DNA from: Hygrophila difformis
Taxonomy: Eukaryota > Streptophyta > Magnoliopsida > Lamiales > Acanthaceae
DNA length: 64,000 nucleotides
Assembly (NCBI GenBank): GCA_030278955.1
Contig: JAOANR010000003.1
Span: forward strand, 54,470,902-54,534,901
Direction: 5' to 3'
Shown piece by piece: positions 1 through 10,374 of the stretch; position 1 is the first letter of the stretch; every line of letters starts with the position of its first letter. The notes below the pieces were generated by a model, which made no database searches, was not told where the DNA came from, and saw only the letters and a list, made by a program, of their open reading frames with translations. Made by a program: the position numbers and the translations under genes.

Positions 1-119
1 AAAGGAAAAAGAAAAGAAAAAGGAATGAAAAGATGGGCAAAAGAATAAGATAGCCCACAAAAATCAAAAAGATGGGAAAAAGAATGAAAATCCCACAATC
101 TGAAATTTTGGTTAAGTGT

Positions 120-560
120 TGAAGATCAATTCGGTCTATAAGCAATTCGACCTAAATCGAATTGCTCAGTAGACCGAATTGCTGAAAGAAAGAAGAAAGG
201 AGAAGTGTTGAGGAAGAGAAGAGCAACCAATTCGGTCTAGGCAATTCGGTATAAACCTAATTGACCCCTAGACCGAATTGCACCATGAAAGGAAAGAAGA
301 CTTTGAGCAAAACAGAAAAGAAGGAGTTCGATCTATGCAGTTCGGTCTAGGCCGAATTGATTGCATAGATCGAATTGCTTTAAAGCAAGGAAGCCAAACA
401 GGAACCATCTTCAATTCGACAGGGCCAATTCGGTCTACCCATAGACCGAATTGATGGATGACTACCACATTCCAGCTCAAGATCAAGAAGGAAGACCTCA
501 TACAATTCGAATTGCATCAATTCGATCTAAACCGAATTGCATGAGGAGACCGAATCACAT
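120..560. repeat. Cluster of palindromic AATTCGGTCTA / TAGACCGAATT motifs, block 1
   Basis: Short motifs AATTCGGTCTA and their complement TAGACCGAATT recur about every 90 bp, often paired as inverted repeats with a small spacer (around 127-180, 228-285, 326-380, 413-455, 503-550). Variants with AATTCGA and AATTCGAATT occur between them. Each pair could fold into a hairpin. The spacing is irregular, so this is neither a simple satellite nor a CRISPR array. A TATA-like site follows just downstream, so it could be the U3 of an old LTR element; that is inference. Confidence 0.7.
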
Positions 561-618
561 TCAAAGTACAGCTGAGCACGTGAGAAATGCATGATGTGCC
601 TAGGGTTTCGAAAAGAAG

Positions 619-626
619 TATAAAAG
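619..626 (+). promoter_or_regulatory. TATA-like box TATAAAAG downstream of the palindrome cluster
   Basis: TATAAAAG lies in a G+C-moderate context with an A/C-rich leader after it, as in many plant LTR promoters. No matching second LTR copy is seen in the window, so the assignment rests on the motif alone. Confidence 0.3.
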
Positions 627-1479
627 CTGACCTTCCTCAACAAAAATCAGAGACACAAACACATTTGGACAGTTTGCTGGGAGACAAAAAGAAGGTTCTT
701 CACCCCTTAAGGGTTAGGTAGGTAGTGTAGTTTAGTTAGTTTGTTTTTCATGTTTGTAATGTAGTTTTATTGCTTTTGAGCTTAGTCTTTGTCTCATAGA
801 AGCTGGTTACCACCCTTACTGTAGCCATTTCCATAAATTTTAAATGCTTTGTAGTTAGAATGAACCCTACCTTCAAGCTAATGAATGGTTTAGGGTTATT
901 TACAGCTTTCCAGTGTCAATACAAGAAAGAATCCAGAAATGGGTTTTCATTTCGAGTGTTTGGCATCTATTTAATGCTTTCCTTAGCAATAATGGTAGAA
1001 TGTTTGTTTGTTTCAACTAGGTTGCATTTATTATGTCCTAGTTGACTTGCATTCTCAATAAATGTATGCGAATGGGTTTTTGGCATGGTTTACACCTTAG
1101 AGATTCAAATAAGTGCTCTTAGGTTTTAGACAATCTTAGGCTTGTTAGAGTTATTTTCCTGCTTTTCAGTTACTATTTTAGTCTTTCTTTTCTCTCGTGA
1201 GCTTATTGTTGCCTTAGATAATGTAGGTGTTCTTAATTTTTGAGCATGTATTCTTGCTCTGTTCAGTAGATGCTTAAGTTCTTGACCTTTGATTGCTTGT
1301 TTGTAGTTTTGAGGTATGATTCATGCCAATGCCTGTTAGCCACATAACCTAGGGCTATTCTCCTTAAAACACTCATTAGTGTGGCTGTGAGGTGACATTG
1401 ATGTGAAATGAAGGATTTGGTAAATCTTATCTATCATAAACCACACAATGTAAACCAACCCTGCACTTATGAGAGATAG
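627..1479. other. Non-coding stretch, no gene seen
   Basis: T-rich sequence with only short open frames (the longest about 60 codons, with no recognisable domain). It separates the two palindrome blocks and could be the R-U5 or leader part of the same decayed element. I see no RNA gene or transposon terminus in it. Confidence 0.5.
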
Positions 1480-2060
1480 ACATGCAATTCGATTTGAGGT
1501 GGTTCGGTCTACACCGAATTGTCGATGAGAATGGGATTGCATGGCAAAAATATTTGTTAAATGCATCACTTGAAAATTTATATGCAATTCGATCTAGGTA
1601 ATTCGGTCTATACCGAATTATCCATGAGTCCGAATTGCATAGCAAAAATTGTTGTCTCCATGTGGTTCTTTAAGCAATTCGGTCTAGGTAATTCGGTTTA
1701 GGTCGACTTACTCATCTAGACCGAATTGGCCTTGGAAACCACATTGTATGCATTTCACCCCTCATGCCTTAGTTTATGTTATTTGTTCTACCAATTCGAA
1801 TTGTTAATTCGGTCTAAACCGAATTGACTTAGCAATTCGAATTACCCTCATTTTGGGGTAAATGCCTTAGCCAATTTTAGTGAAGGAATGACTTCATCAA
1901 TTCGAATTGTCCAATTCGGTCTAGACCGAATTGCCTGACAATTCGAATTAGAGGATGCTTCATGACTTTACAATGATTAATTGGGTATGGTGTTACTTCA
2001 TACTTCATGCATACCCAATTCGGTCTCTTTTGCACTTTGCCCAATAGACCGAATTGCTTT
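1480..2060. repeat. Cluster of palindromic AATTCGGTCTA / TAGACCGAATT motifs, block 2
   Basis: Six further clusters of the same inverted motif (around 1483, 1582, 1672, 1792, 1897 and 2014). The unit at about 1911-1933 is nearly perfect: CAATTCGGTCTAGACCGAATTG is contiguous. Additional AATTCGAATT palindromes are interspersed. The clusters are 100-120 bp apart, so the block looks like a degenerate higher-order repeat. Confidence 0.7.
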
Positions 2061-2297
2061 CTTCCTTCTATTTTTAAAAATCCAAAAATATTTTATTTCA
2101 AGAGTTGTGTAAGTTGCATGGGTGTATTGGGCCAAGGCTCACCACATCTAGTTTTATCCATTACACATCTCAAACCATTAGTGTCTATTTATTGTGTGAT
2201 TAACACTCACACAATACCAAAAACATTTTCTTAATCTTGTTTGTTTTCCCCTTCATTGTGTATGAATGGGTAATAAGAAATATCACAGATCAATGTT

Positions 2298-2433
2298 GGC
2301 GAAAAGGTCCCTTCACCGGGATAACGATTAGCTCGTCTTCTGTGTATTAATTATTACTCGTTATTTTGCATGGTCTGATTAGTGGTTGGTGGAAGCTACG
2401 GCGAAAAGGTCCCTTCACGGGGATAACGATTAG
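2298..2433 (+). repeat. Pair of 34-bp direct repeats
   Basis: GGCGAAAAGGTCCCTTCAC followed by SGGGATAACGATTAG occurs at 2298-2331 and again at 2400-2433 with one substitution; the two copies are 68 bp apart. No protein or RNA function is recognisable. They may be part of the same decayed element as the palindrome blocks. Confidence 0.65.
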
Positions 2434-2646
2434 TCACTCAGCCAACTCCTAATCAGATACAGTTTTCTTCTCTTTATCTTAATTTCAAACCTGAATCTAG
2501 CATTGTAGTAATAATAGATGATATATGCCAACGTCATCTAATAATTATTACAGTAATAGAAAATGTGGGTTTTCATCCAATTTCACAGACAGTGAAGTCT
2601 GAGGTGACGGCGGCAACTGTCAATAAAGGCATTTTATTGTCTAAAA
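2434..2646. other. AT-rich spacer
   Basis: Nothing recognisable apart from a short imperfect inverted repeat around the ATCTAATAATTATTACAG segment (about 2500-2560). Confidence 0.4.
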
Positions 2647-3030
2647 ATCATTCCATCTGGAATACTTGGGACTCGGACAGCAGATGTTTGCCGCCCGAAT
2701 AACCCCAATTATTCCTGGCATTCTTTTTAGCCAAATTCTTCCTATCTCTAGCTAATTCATCTTTGTGTATCGAATTCTGTCCAACTCCACCATATATTTT
2801 GGGGTAATTTATTTTACTTCTCATATACATGTATGCATGATATTATTATGTAGATATTGTGGTCCTTGATATTTTGGAGATCCTTCTCCTTGGACATAGA
2901 AGTCTTGATTTAAGTCAGATGTTGCACAATAAATTTCCAACAAAAATTCCTTTATAAAATCCGGATCTGAGTAAGGGATAAATTCAACAGTTATGACTAA
3001 TTCATCTTCTACTGGGGGTTGATTTTGAGA
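2647..3030 (-). pseudogene. Decayed minus-strand coding remnant, family not recognised
   Basis: Read on the minus strand, about 3030-2835 gives a stop-free acidic stretch (PVEDELVITVEF, then EFLLEIYCAT), and a neighbouring frame continues as a basic stretch (KDELARDRKNLAKKNARNN) to 2648. The shift between frames and the lack of a start indicate a broken gene. It lies on the same strand as the broken frames at 4716-5732, so they could belong to one old element, either a retrotransposon or an endogenous pararetrovirus. No diagnostic motif (RT, protease, zinc knuckle) is visible, so I assign no function. Confidence 0.3.
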
Positions 3031-3499
3031 ACTTTAGAAGCAGAGTCAGTGATTAGGTCTCTCCTAGACTGAAAGGATCTGTGTTTTAATTGAGAGTTTA
3101 GTACCTGTTTAGGGAATGATTTTCGAATATCTATTTACTTCTCAAAATTGCTGTGTTGGAAATCTTGTATTAAGTATTGCATCGAATCAGTGTCCACTTG
3201 GATCCGGATAAGATGTGATAACTAATATTAGAGGAACAACATATAGGCCTTGGTTAATTTCTAAGGTAAGGGTGAGTATTCTTTCAACTACTATCTTCTC
3301 TCACCAAAGCCTAAAATTGAGTCTTGAATGCGTACATTCGGAATACACCTTCATAGGTCTGTTCCACTCATGTTTGTATCTCATAACTAACCGAATGTTA
3401 TAAGCCCTGTGGCTTACTGATATTTGGGAAGTTCTAAATCTGCATCTGGTCACCAAGACCAGGGGCTCTTTTATGCTAACGGATTGTGACGATCTTTTA

Positions 3500-4125
3500 A
3501 GACTTCCGAGCGATAGGTTTTTAAATGCTTTCTTTACTGCTTTCTTTACCGCTTTCTTTAAAATGCTTTCATAGAGGTCACTCGGAAGCAGAGATGTATC
3601 TGCCGGTTATAAGGTTTAAGAGTTATGGATTAGTTCGGGGTTAGATTTGGACTTTGGGTGTGACAAGGGGGACGATAGGAGTACTTGGCATATCAACTAA
3701 TGATATGTTAGGTGTTACTTGTCCACCACATATGAATAACACACTCTTGCAAGGCATTGCAAAGGGGAGTTATTTATATGTGGCATCTTAGAAGTTGAGG
3801 TCTTAAGAGAATGTAAATTCTCACTGTAAGTACCTGTCTGTTAAAGGGAACATAGTACAGAAAGCATGAGAGTTAGCTAACTGATGAGTCATCCCAAACA
3901 AAGACTTGTGTATAAAAACGGAAGTTTACTTGAGTTTCATCTGAATCTTGTCCAATCTTTATTATTTTCTCCCTTTCCCTTCTGTCACTTTTTAAATCTG
4001 CTTTCATAGAGTAATCTTATTCGCTTTCCTAGTATAAAGTATATCGCTTTCTTAGAATAAATTTAATCCCTTTCTAGATATAATTTATCATACTTTGTAG
4101 AATAATTTTACTGCTTTCATGATCT
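3500..4125. repeat. Degenerate GCTTTCTTTA-type short repeats
   Basis: TGCTTTCTTTA, CTGCTTTCTTTA and CCGCTTTCTTTA follow one another at about 3528-3565. Related CGCTTTCYTAGWATAA units recur at about 4019-4120. The sequence between (3570-4000) has no open frame of note. Just beyond, at 4240-4330, a GTGCGCTTTCGGGAGCAC inverted-repeat-like segment resembles the 3-prime part of some plant LTRs, but no primer-binding site follows it. Confidence 0.4.
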
Positions 4126-4715
4126 GATTTAAATTATTGTCAAGTAGTTGCTAGAAACCTTTGCAAAACTTGAATCGAGTAACCGAGTGGAAAATCTTAG
4201 TAAACGACGTGGGCCCTGCTTCTATCGCACATCCTTCAGAGAACGATCCAGTCTTACTATAAATTACTGCAACTTTTGACACCGTGCGCTTTCGGGAGCA
4301 CAGTTTCTTAACACGAGCAATAAAAACGTGACAGCCTATAATATATCCCTAATCCCAACTCCATCTTCATAAATTGGTTTCACTAAATAAAATTGAAAAC
4401 CAGGATTATGATTTTTCAGAAAATACTCATACAGTGGGAGTGTGTTTCAGGGCAAGGATCTTTATGACATAAAACTATGATAAGTTTCATGATGCCAAAT
4501 GCTGGGGACCTTCAGTGTGACAGACTGAAGGTCAAGATTGAACTATCTATCCCGGCTGCACCGTGAAAGTTGTCAAAAGTTTCATGCCGGGGAGAACTAC
4601 ATCGCCGTTTGAAATCAGAATACCCCACATGAGTAATAAAAAGTGAAATATATCCTTAAACCCCTTCCCCACGAATCATAACTCTTTTCCTTTAATAAAT
4701 TTAATTTGGGATATT

Positions 4716-5732
4716 TTAGAAAAAGCTCGTGTTAGTGAAGCTAAGGTTCAAAAGTTTCAATAAACCTGCACAAACCGGATTCCAATAAATTTTATATTTT
4801 TGCATCATTTTAGAAAAATAAAAATGGAATATAAAATCATCAGAATTGTTCTCCAGGGAGCAGATATATTTCTCAGTTCTAGCTTCTAAGAGAATGTCCA
4901 AGATGCGCTCGCCTTCAGCTCCAGACTTCAATTTTCTATAAAAATAATTGCTTTCATCAGATGCAATAGTAATTGCTCGTTGAAAATCAACTTTAAATTT
5001 CTCAAGAATTGGCGCACGGTCACCTGGATTATTTCTCACTTGTGCTGCTTTAGAAAACCCAACAATTGGAACTGACCGATATTGCTCATGATCAAAAGGA
5101 ATTTTCTTGTCCGAAAATCGAAAATGACAGGCTCGTAGGTGCACTTTGATACCTTTTGCCAAATGACTTTATCAGATAAGACACGTGACTCAATGGGATC
5201 TTGCTCGCATAACAAATTCGACCATAATCAGTTTTCATTTTCTCAGGTAGAATTAATATTTCAAGTAAAAGCAAATGATACTGATTTTGTCTTAGATTTT
5301 CACATACTCCCAAAATGGATCAATGTATTCAGAATTTAATTCATGAGTGATGCGGTTACCTGGAGGGTTCAACTTTTGCTCAATCACTTGAGATCTCGGG
5401 GCTATTCCCAAAGTAGAAAAATTATGAGATCTTACCCTTGGAGACTCTGGGCAATGCTCAAAAGTGTTAGCAGTTGTGTCCCTAGTGCAGATTTCCACAT
5501 ACAATCTCTCGGAATGTTCTTCACTGTCATCTGACTTCTCAGAAAATGCCTTGTCAGGCCGCTTCTCTCCGTCATCAGAATTTAATAGACTTAAAGACCC
5601 ATGTTCCAGCTGTGCAGCTCTCCTACACTCGTGAATCCTATTCATCTTCTGCTCTATATTGTCAAGTTGAGCATTTATCCTTTGCAGCATGTCCATCAGA
5701 TCCTGATTGGTAGGTTGTCCTAAACCTGACAT
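4716..5732 (-). pseudogene. Broken minus-strand gene with N-terminal coiled coil, unrecognised
   Basis: A minus-strand frame runs from ATG 5732 to a stop at 5292 (146 codons). Its N-terminus has a heptad-like helix (DLMDMLQRINAQLDNIEQKM, residues about 11-30), followed by an acidic, serine-rich segment. After several stops in the same register, the frame reopens from 5162 to 4716 with a charged, plausible coding sequence (RAPILEKFKVDFQRAITIA and KSGAEGERILDILLEARTEK). The two parts share one reading register, so this is probably a single decayed gene of at least 330 codons. The layout resembles a gag or capsid-type protein, but I do not recognise the family. Homology to an endogenous pararetrovirus or an LTR-element gag are the alternatives to test. 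Confidence 0.35.
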
Positions 5733-5759
5733 AGAAGAAAACTGAACAAATAAAAATTA

Positions 5760-6164
5760 AATAGCACCTGCAAAGAAGATGAAAATATTATATATATAAT
5801 AAAATAAAATAAAATAAAAGATGGGATTTATCTGGATCACTCGGTAAAATCACTCAGTTTGCTCACAACCCGATGGCTGAATGCTAGGTTAATTCACAGC
5901 CTGGTATAATTCTGCAGTCCACAGTGATCACAAACAAATTTCGAGTGGCGGAGAGTGAGGCCTGAATATACAGACGCGCAATACATGGATCAAATGTAAC
6001 TGCTCGACTCAATTCAAAAATAAGGTATGATCATGTGATATGCAATGCAATCAATTTAAGTTCAACACCTTTATATGAGCAATCGTCACAAGCAACAATG
6101 TATTTGGTCCCGGTATGGAAGTGGAAAAAAATAGAACCTCACTAAAACACTCGGATAAACCCTT
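5760..6164. other. Non-coding stretch upstream of the broken minus-strand gene
   Basis: Contains a short A/T run (TATATATAATAAAATAAAATAAAATAAAA at about 5792-5820, mostly an AAAAT repeat). If the 4716-5732 gene was real, this is its leader side. No splice or promoter signal stands out. Confidence 0.35.
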
Positions 6165-6298
6165 AATACTCAAATGACTTCTCGGGCTAGGTTTCAAAAG
6201 GGTGTCAGTCTGATATCCACGTTATTGTATAAATACTCAAGTGGCTTCTCGGGCTAGGTTTCACGATTGTGTCAGCCCGATATTCACCTTATTGTATT
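6165..6298 (+). repeat. 67-bp tandem duplication
   Basis: Two adjacent copies (6165-6231 and 6232-6298) share AATACTCAARTGRCTTCTCG, GGGCTAGGTTTCA, TGTCAGYCYGATATYCAC and TTATTGTAT. They differ at several positions, so the duplication is not recent. No gene is involved. Confidence 0.7.
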
Positions 6299-6299
6299 A

Positions 6300-7389
6300 A
6301 CACTCAAAATATATAAAATATGGTGGTGGAAAATCAGTAGCCGAAAATCGCACTTGAATTGATAAATTCGCACCGGCTTGAGAAATTTGCTGATTTTTGT
6401 TCTCTTTGGTTGGGTGGGCCATGGAAATTAATGCTCAAATCAAGTAATTAATAGCCCAAGTTGATTATACTTTGACCACCTCAATCAATTAAGCATTCAC
6501 AATCACTTTTGATATAGACCGGTTAATAGCATAATACTTCCACCAACTTTTTGTCCAATGTGTAAGAACATGTGCATGGGATCTTCAAGTCTTCTTTCAA
6601 ATCTTCATCCAAATAAGATGAACACCATGAACACCAAATATTTCTTCAAGAACACAAACAATAATCTCACTCAATCCAACCCGATTAATCCCCACCGTTG
6701 TGTTCGGTTTGCTCAAATAATGAATTAAACTCCAATATCATGCAATACAAACACACAATGGAGGATAATAAGGTCCAAACATACCACACAAAAGATGGTA
6801 GCAAGCAAAATCAAGAAAAAACTTGAATATGTGGTGATTTTCGGATTTATGTGGACAAGAACACCAAAACTTCAATCGCCATAACTTTTGATTCCGAAGT
6901 CCGTTTTTAATGAACTTTATATGTAAACACATCTAATCGACGATAGGAACAAGAATATGAAGTCAGATTTCAGAAATTCCTAACGAGAAAATACCAGATT
7001 TTCGGTAAAGTGGACAGCAACTATATTTAGGGTTTTTCGATGGATTTTTGGAGAAGATGAAGGGTGTGGAAAATTTTGGGCAGCATATTCCCTTAGGAAT
7101 GGTAGCCTCGGTTTGATGATAAAAACCTTGACCTCATCCCAATTCTTCCACTCAAGCCTCGGTTTGATGATCAACAATGGTAGCCTCAAGCCAAGTTGAT
7201 GAATGTTTCCAAGCAAACATACAAAGAGTGTGTGAGAGTGTGGGTAAACTCACAAATGATCTTTGAAGAGAAAATAAATAATTTCATTCGAGCAAAGATG
7301 TCTTACAAGTATTTGGGAGGTTATATATATAGAGCTCACTACAAAAGGGCAAAGAAAATACATGAGAAACTAGCAAAAACACAAATATT
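6300..7389. other. Non-coding repeat-like DNA; minus-strand TATA at about 7323-7331
   Basis: The phrase AGCCTCGGTTTGATGAT occurs twice (about 7104 and 7155). On the minus strand a TATATATA box lies at about 7323-7331, beside GAGCTC and upstream of a pyrimidine-containing leader, and a 78-codon frame of low information (7216-6980) follows. This could be the promoter part of an old LTR whose upstream region is the minisatellite at 7390-7830, but no LTR partner is visible. Confidence 0.3.
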
Positions 7390-7830
7390 GGCATCTGGGT
7401 GACTGGCGGTTGCTAGACTAAAGTCACGTCGCAAGAGGTAGTCTTGTGACGTACTCATGTCGCGAAAGAGGGTCTTGCGATGTGAGCTGCCTTCTCTTCT
7501 CCCAGTTGTGGCACGTAGCAGAAGGTAGTTTCGCGACGGGCTCTCGGCTTGCGACGGGCAGGGGTTTCGCGACGGGAGGCTTCGATCACAATTTGACACG
7601 TCGCAAGAGGGGGTTTCACGACGTGAGCCTTGCGACGTGTCTGAGGCTTGCGATGTGAACTCGAGTTTGCGACGGCCCTGGTCTTGCGACATGCAGGAGT
7701 CTTGCGACGTGCAGGAGTCTTGCGACGGACAGGAGTCTTGCGACGTGCAGAAGTCTTGCGACGGGCAAGAGTCTTGCGACGGACAGGAGTCTTGCGACGT
7801 GCAGAAGTCTTGCGACGGGGTCCTGTTGCT
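7390..7830. repeat. CpG-rich minisatellite, 18-bp unit GTCTTGCGACGTGCAGGA
   Basis: From about 7680 to 7820 an 18-bp unit (GTCTTGCGACGTGCAGGA with GGAC/GGGC/GCAGAA variants) repeats about eight times. Looser relatives built around GTCGCAAG, TTGCGACG and TTTCGCGACG extend back to 7390. Because 18 is a multiple of three, several frames stay open, giving RR.GVL-type repeats on the plus strand and ARRKTP repeats on the minus strand (frame 7907-7455). I treat those frames as by-products. High CpG in an AT-rich neighbourhood is notable. Confidence 0.85.
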
Positions 7831-8601
7831 TTAATGCTTTGAGTGGGCTCCACCATACTTGTCTTATTTATTACATGCCTATCTGATAGTAATATTGAAA
7901 TAAGCAAATTTTATCCGACCATCTTCCAACTTCGACCAAAATTTGTCCGGCGACTGGCGGCGACTCCAGCCTGCCTCCGGCCAACTTCCGGCCAATTTTC
8001 CGGCGAGCTCCGATTGGTTTTTCGGTGAAGCCTTCATGATTCCGACGACCTTCTGATGACCCTCTGGCGACTCTCCGGCGACGGCGATGGCTTTCTATAT
8101 CAAAATTGGGGAATCCACAATTGGATTCCATCCGCATCCTTCAATTTAGTCAGGTCTTTTCTACCCTTGTCTCACTGGATCAGGTAATCGGTTTGGTTGA
8201 TCCGGATTTTTACGGCACGATGGGATTCAGAATTGATTATACTATTATTTTACTGTTGATGGGGAATCATCTTGCTTAGAGATACTAGTTCTGTAGCTCA
8301 GATGATTGTTGATGTAATACCTCTGGATCGAGAGCTAAACTGCTTACCGGGAACTTTTTACGTGATTTAAAATGGGGGTACATTTCTCTGTGTGTGTGTT
8401 TGCTTTGGATATTGGGATTAAATTGCATATGGTGGATGAACGGGTTTGAAAGAAAAATGATAATGGGGACGAAGGGGTAGGGAAGATAATGAAAATGGGT
8501 TTTTGAAAGAAAATGGATTGTGTGTGACCTGGTGTATTTCATCCATTATGTATGAGTTATAAGATTTTGAGCTTAATATTGCGTGATTTAGCTATTAAGT
8601 A
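7831..8601. other. Spacer with GC-rich CGGCGA segment
   Basis: 7930-8090 is enriched in CCGGCGA and TCCGGC words without a clear period. The rest is ordinary AT-rich DNA. No gene, RNA or transposon end recognised. Confidence 0.4.
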
Positions 8602-8861
8602 CTTCCTCTGTTTTTTAAAGATTGATACGGACCCACCCAGCGCGCAGTCCAATGCACATTTTAAACCATTAATAACTCAAATTCAGTACGAGTAAAAATT
8701 CTAAAAGTTCGATATTTAAAAACTACAAGACGAGACGAATCTAATAAGATCTCACTTGCCTATATTTTAACTTATATAATTATGATAAAACTTTAAGTCA
8801 AAGTATATGAGTGAACAGTAGCAAATTGTCAAATGTAGCTAACAAAAAGAAACGGAGGTAG
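8602..8861. mobile_element. Stowaway-type MITE (260 bp)
   Basis: Flanked by TA at 8600-8601 and 8862-8863. Terminal inverted repeats are CTTCCTCTGTTTTTT and the complement of AAAGAAACGGAGGTAG. The internal words (CAGTCCAATGCACATTTTAA, AACTACAAGACGAGACGAAT, ATCTCACTTG) recur in the other MITEs of this window. Non-autonomous; a Tc1/mariner transposase in trans is the known mobiliser of this class. Confidence 0.8.
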
Positions 8862-9521
8862 TATGTTAGAGCCTGTTTGTTTTGGCTTATTTTTTCTCCT
8901 TTTGACTTTTGTTTCACCCAAAAGTTCTTTTGAATTTTTTTAACTATTTGTTTAGAGTTTTCTTAAAAGGAAAAGGAGAAACGAAAGTTAAAATTTAACT
9001 TTTTTTCAAAGTAGGTAAGGGGTTACTTGTTTTAAAAGGATAAATCATTTTGAAATAAAAATACAAAATATCCCCATTTAAAAAGGAAATAAAATATATT
9101 GTAAATATCCTTACAATATTTATGTCCATTAATGTTAATATATCAAAAGTCCTTCTACGTACAATTCATCCACACATGTTTCTATTGAAAAGCAACTTTA
9201 ATAATATCAATCCAAACAACTATTTGAGCTGCTTTTGATTTTGAATTCACCTTCGCTCTCATTCTCCTTTTACTACAAACTTCTCCCTTTTCAAAAAAAA
9301 AAAAACAAATAGGAAATATGTCAAAGGGACCAAATTGGAAATATTATCAAACTTAGAGATCAATTTTTCCAATTAAAACGGAGAGGACTAATTTGATGAA
9401 TTTTATAATTTAAAGGATCAAAATATTAATTTTTCCAGTATAAAAGCAATAATTTAATTCCACTCACAATTCATCCCAAACTAAAAATTCTAAATTCTTA
9501 TGCCGAGAAATTATAGATAGA
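8862..9521. other. AT-rich intergenic DNA left of Gypsy-1
   Basis: No gene seen. Bases 8877-9310 look like another worn repeat: TTTGACTTTTGTTTCACCCAAAAG near 8900 and complementary CTTCTCCCTTTTC near 9280 suggest a degenerate inverted-repeat element, but I cannot set its ends. Confidence 0.35.
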
Positions 9522-9526
9522 GAAAC
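9522..9526. repeat. Gypsy-1 target-site duplication GAAAC, left
   Basis: GAAAC directly precedes the LTR and is repeated at 22068-22072 directly after the other LTR: a perfect 5-bp duplication, showing that the whole 9527-22067 element inserted as one unit. Confidence 0.95.
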
Positions 9527-10191
9527 TGTTTGGCTTGGGTTGAGCCAAGGACCTTTTTCTCCTCAAGGGAGGCTATCGGAAAAGGATCAAACCGATTACG
9601 GGTCCGGATTAACAATAATGCGCCCACAATTGACTGAATCTTCTTTGAATTGATCGAAAACAACAGATACAACGGAGAATCTACCTGTTGTTAAGAAACA
9701 ACGGCGGAATTCATCAAAAACAAGGAACCAAACTACCAGTTGCTAAGGAACAACGGTGGATTTGGAGAAGGTAACCGCTACAGACTAAGCTAGATTCTAA
9801 GGAAAGCTGTAAAGGAAAGCTGTAAAGAAAGCAGTAAAGATAACAAGGAATTAAATTTGATAAAAGGAATTTGGGGGTTGGATTGATCTCTCCGATTTTG
9901 TGTGTGTCGACCCCTATTTATAGCCGGAGCTGAAATAACCGCTCTCCGGCCGACTCCCTTAAGCCGATTCCACTGTTTACTTCAATCGGCTGAGTTGATG
10001 TCATTTCGGCCGAAATCCTTCCCTCTGAAGCTTTCTTCCTTTCGGGCTTCTTCTGCCGCTCCGGATCGTTCTCTTTTCATTCTTCGGCCCAATGGATCTC
10101 CAACTCGATTTTCTTTGAAAGTCTCTTTTCGGCCCATCTTTTATGGCCCAATTCTTCTCCCCGTGGCCCATTATCCTTTGTGGCCCCAACA
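9527..10191 (-). repeat. Gypsy-1 3-prime LTR (665 bp)
   Basis: TGTTTGGCTTGG on the plus strand and CCCCAACA at the right end give TG...CA termini. On the element strand the LTR begins TGTTGGGGCCAC. A TATA box (TATAAATA on the minus strand, 9915-9922) marks the U3/R promoter. It matches the other LTR except for CAACGG/CAATGG, TCATC/TCACC, one A and two C. Confidence 0.95.
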
Positions 10192-10195
10192 GATG

Positions 10196-10203
10196 CCCTC
10201 CTT
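10196..10203 (-). other. Gypsy-1 polypurine tract
   Basis: AAGGAGGG on the element strand, four bases before the 3-prime LTR. The same sequence sits at the equivalent place in Gypsy-2 (42890-42897). It would prime plus-strand DNA synthesis. Confidence 0.6.
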
Positions 10204-10374
10204 ACTTGGGCGGTTTTTCGTCTCGAAAAGAGCTCAAGTAATTTCTTCTCTCGTGCGCTAACTCCTCCTGAAAATCTGGTCACGCCTTTTCATTTTCCCT
10301 CATCCTTTTGAACTGCTTTCAATTCTTCTTTTCATATTCTCTCCTGTGTTTTCTCCCTTTTCATCTTTCTCTTC

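Noticed and set aside
860..1045. Short plus-strand frames across the AT-rich flanks
   Set aside because: All are under about 90 codons, with random-like composition and no splice or domain support.
120..2060. CRISPR-like array of palindromic repeats
   Set aside because: Spacing and orientation are irregular, units are themselves inverted, there are no unique constant-length spacers, and the context is plant DNA.
7455..7907. Minus-strand ARRKTP-repeat protein
   Set aside because: The frame is open only because the 18-bp repeat length is a multiple of three; other frames are open too, and no start context or flanking domain supports it.
9902..10261. Open frames inside the gypsy LTRs (also 21778-22122, 31318-30968 and 43185-42775)
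   Set aside because: They are repeated because the LTRs are, show no domain, and overlap promoter and U3 sequence.
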